This document shows positions 13,289 to 14,848 of a stretch of DNA of 14,848 nucleotides, piece by piece. Each line of letters opens with the position of its first letter. Positions within the stretch are counted from its first letter, which is position 1. A program made the translations under genes and the position numbers. The DNA lies in the NCBI GenBank assembly GCA_905480445.1, contig CAJQQJ010000162.1, forward strand, positions 1 to 14,848, read 5' to 3'. Origin of the DNA: an uncultured Alphaproteobacteria bacterium. Lineage in GTDB: Bacteria > Pseudomonadota > Alphaproteobacteria > UBA7985 > CAJQQZ01. The notes below the pieces were generated by a model. It ran no database searches, had not been told where the DNA came from, and worked only from the letters and a program-made list of their open reading frames with translations.

Positions 13289-13882
13289 CTAGATCTTTTT
13301 CACCCACTTAACCTTGCCACTCCAAGCGTTGGCTTTGACACGGACTCTTTTGATTTTGTGGCCCTTTTTGAAAACCAAAGTGAATTTCTTGTATTTGAAA
13401 CCACCGCGTGAAAAGTTTTCGGCTCTTACGAAACGACCAAGTCTAGCGTAACGGTTCTTTGCTACTCGTACCGCCTTTCGGACTTTTCCATTGCCGTATT
13501 TGTGGCCGCCTTGGTTGATAACAGGGGGCTTCGGGTAAGTGGTTGGATAATTGTAGCTGTTTCCGCCGTAGGACTGATCAAATGGATCATTGTAGGTAGG
13601 GTATGGCTCTTGCCAAGGCTGGTTGTAGATTGGTTGCTGAACCACTTGCTGATGACTGTGTTGCTTTCTATGACAGCTGCCACCGTTTTGGCGAATGTAG
13701 CGTGCCTGCTTTTTACCAAAGACCCCAGGGATACGTTCTCCATAGTGGCTAAAGCATTTGAACTGCTTACCATTTTGATGAGCTTCGGCTTGCTGGGTTG
13801 GCAAAGAAGTGAAAGTAATTGCTGATATCAACGCGAAACCAGCGATTGCGATTTTGTGGAAGGGGGAGGTTTTCTTTTGCAT
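13289..13882 (-). CDS. Secreted basic protein with PepSY-like C-terminus, function unknown
   Basis: The protein is not recognised as a named family. From the chosen start it has 197 residues: a signal peptide (1-35, ending QQAEAH, cleavage after AEA), a stretch with two cysteines (Cys43, Cys70) that could form a disulfide, a Gln/Tyr/Pro-rich linker (75-125) and a Lys/Arg-rich end (about 133-197). The end follows the helix-strand-strand rhythm of PepSY domains (KAVRVAKNRYARL, then FTLVFKKG, then VKANAWSGKVKWV), but this is only an impression. ATG at 13882 is preceded by AAGGAA; the longer reading to 13963 would run through the CTGAAC repeats and adds a non-signal tail, so I reject it. The stop is TAG. 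It is divergent from the amidohydrolase across the repeat array, so both may answer to one regulator. Confidence 0.7.
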   Translation of the reverse strand: MQKKTSPFHKIAIAGFALISAITFTSLPTQQAEAHQNGKQFKCFSHYGERIPGVFGKKQARYIRQNGGSCHRKQHSHQQVVQQPIYNQPWQEPYPTYNDPFDQSYGGNSYNYPTTYPKPPVINQGGHKYGNGKVRKAVRVAKNRYARLGRFVRAENFSRGGFKYKKFTLVFKKGHKIKRVRVKANAWSGKVKWVKKI

Positions 13883-13953
13883 TGTGCTGTTCCTTTTAGG
13901 CTGTTCATCTTGAGAGCTTGTCTCTCTCGTTGATGTTGTTTTAGCAGCCTGGC

Positions 13954-13992
13954 CTGAACCCAAACTGAACCTTTTCTGAACAGTTTCTGAAC
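13954..13992. promoter_or_regulatory. Four CTGAAC direct repeats, 11-bp period
   Basis: CTGAAC occurs at 13954, 13965, 13976 and 13987, each start exactly 11 bases after the last, with 5-bp spacers that are T- or A-rich in part. This is the geometry of tandem half-sites for OmpR/PhoB-family response regulators (for example Pho boxes, PhoP and PmrA sites). It lies between divergent starts at 13882 and 14052. Confidence 0.7.
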
Positions 13993-14051
13993 GAGGTCTT
14001 TTTCTACGGGAGCACTTGTCCTATGCTTTGATAAGAAATGATGGAGCTGTC

Positions 14052-14848
14052 ATGATGCGATTACTTTTTGTTTTCCTATTCTCTACATTAGCCGTTCTTG
14101 CCCAGGCGTCGGACTTGGTCTTGCTGAACGGAAAGATCTACACGGTCGACCGAGCCAACCCTTGGGCAGAAGCGATCGTTATTGAGGATGACAAATTGGT
14201 CTATGTCGGTAACGGAGAAGGCGCAGAAAAATTCATTCTTCCCGATAGTGAAGTGATCGACCTTCAAGAAGCCTTTGTGATGCCAGGCATTCATGATGTG
14301 CATACTCATCCGCTAGAAGCTTTCGACGGGGCTGAAGGCGAGTGCATTCTGAGAGATGGCCAATCAGCTGAAGCCCATATAAGAAAAATCGAAAAATGCG
14401 CACAGCAACAAGCTGAAAGGCCTTGGGTCACGGCTTGGGGCTTTTACATTGAAGATATCTTGCACTCAAAACCTAGTCCTAGAGCTCTGCTAGACAGAGC
14501 AATTCCGGACAGACCGGTTGTGATCATGGAACTCACGTCCCATGCGATGTGGGTTAACTCAAAGGCCTTGGAAGCCGTTGGCATTACTACTGAGACCCCA
14601 AACCCTCCCGGCGGCGTTATCGTTAAGGACAGGCAAGGCCAGCCGAACGGCATTCTTCTAGATAATGCAGGCAATCTTATCCGGGAATATGTAACTGAGC
14701 CAACACCTGAAAATTTGGAGCTGACTTATCAGGGGCTTCAAGAGGCTCTTTTTGAGCTCTCTAGAAACGGAATTACCTCCATCAGCGATGCAAGAGTCTA
14801 TTGGACACGCAAACATCACGAGGTCTGGCAGAGGGCGGATCGGGAAGG
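14052..14848 (+). CDS. Secreted amidohydrolase (Amidohydrolase 3 / YtcJ-like), partial at window edge
   Basis: This frame runs open from ATG at 14052 to the window end (265 codons), so the gene is incomplete at its 3' side. GGAG lies five bases upstream of the ATG; ATG at 14055 is an alternative. A signal peptide (residues 1-19) is followed by the small beta domain DLVLLNGKIYTVD (21-33) and then the metal motif HTH in VMPGIHDVHTHP (His84, His86). SHAMWVNSKALEAVGI and GNGITSISDA-like segments match the family's later blocks. Such enzymes hydrolyse cyclic or N-acyl amides using a metal site; the export signal is unusual among housekeeping members but common in marine bacteria. The substrate is unknown. 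It is divergent from the basic protein gene across the CTGAAC array, which may control it. Confidence 0.85.
   Translation, partial: MMRLLFVFLFSTLAVLAQASDLVLLNGKIYTVDRANPWAEAIVIEDDKLVYVGNGEGAEKFILPDSEVIDLQEAFVMPGIHDVHTHPLEAFDGAEGECILRDGQSAEAHIRKIEKCAQQQAERPWVTAWGFYIEDILHSKPSPRALLDRAIPDRPVVIMELTSHAMWVNSKALEAVGITTETPNPPGGVIVKDRQGQPNGILLDNAGNLIREYVTEPTPENLELTYQGLQEALFELSRNGITSISDARVYWTRKHHEVWQRADRE

Noticed and set aside
13883..13963. N-terminal 27-residue extension of the basic protein
   Set aside because: It would put a polar tail before the signal peptide, has no ribosome site, and runs into the CTGAAC array.
13954..13992. CRISPR-like repeat array
   Set aside because: Repeats are 6 bp with 5-bp spacers; far too short for CRISPR and typical of regulator half-sites.

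Overview
The window looks like a chromosomal piece of a marine-type alphaproteobacterium of moderate G+C content (judged by eye). Three things support this: a petABC bc1 operon divergent from trmL, an alphaproteobacterial-type XRE regulator, and an LsrB/VtlR-type LysR gene followed by an AbcR-like small RNA. No phage, insertion sequence, CRISPR array, tRNA or rRNA was seen. The order within the genome (species, family) cannot be fixed from this piece.

Layout. Positions 1-921 hold the end of a neighbouring region and an SDR-type sugar epimerase that lacks its N-terminal NAD-binding glycine motif. Positions 982-4880 are a tightly coupled minus-strand operon: an acyl-CoA dehydrogenase with C-terminal extension, an arginase/agmatinase-family ureohydrolase, and an L-2-hydroxyglutarate oxidase-like flavoprotein. 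An AT-rich 607-base spacer with two perfect dyads leads to a plus-strand XRE regulator. That gene shares a bidirectional terminator with a convergent 2OG-Fe(II) oxygenase-like gene. A divergent LysR gene (LsrB/VtlR type) is followed by a 9-bp-arm palindrome with LysR-box geometry, a short terminator-ended transcript unit that I read as an AbcR-family sRNA, and an opposing terminator. Then come minus-strand trmL, hemF and msrP (probable operon) and plus-strand petA, petB and petC. The right end has a secreted basic protein (minus) and a secreted amidohydrolase cut by the window edge (plus), divergent around four CTGAAC repeats spaced exactly 11 bp apart.

How the genes work together. petABC encode the Rieske protein, cytochrome b and cytochrome c1 of ubiquinol:cytochrome c oxidoreductase. 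petB carries one in-frame TAG exactly where the Trp codon of the Qo-site PEWY motif should be, and the rest of the gene is intact in frame on both sides. TAG is the normal stop of at least five other genes here (ureohydrolase, LysR, hemF, petC, basic protein), so wholesale TAG reassignment is unlikely. A nonsense mutation, a sequencing error or programmed readthrough remain possible. The LysR-palindrome-sRNA block looks like a self-contained regulatory module. The 982-4880 operon looks like a catabolic pathway joining CoA-thioester oxidation, guanidino/amidino hydrolysis and a flavin-linked oxidation, with unknown substrate.
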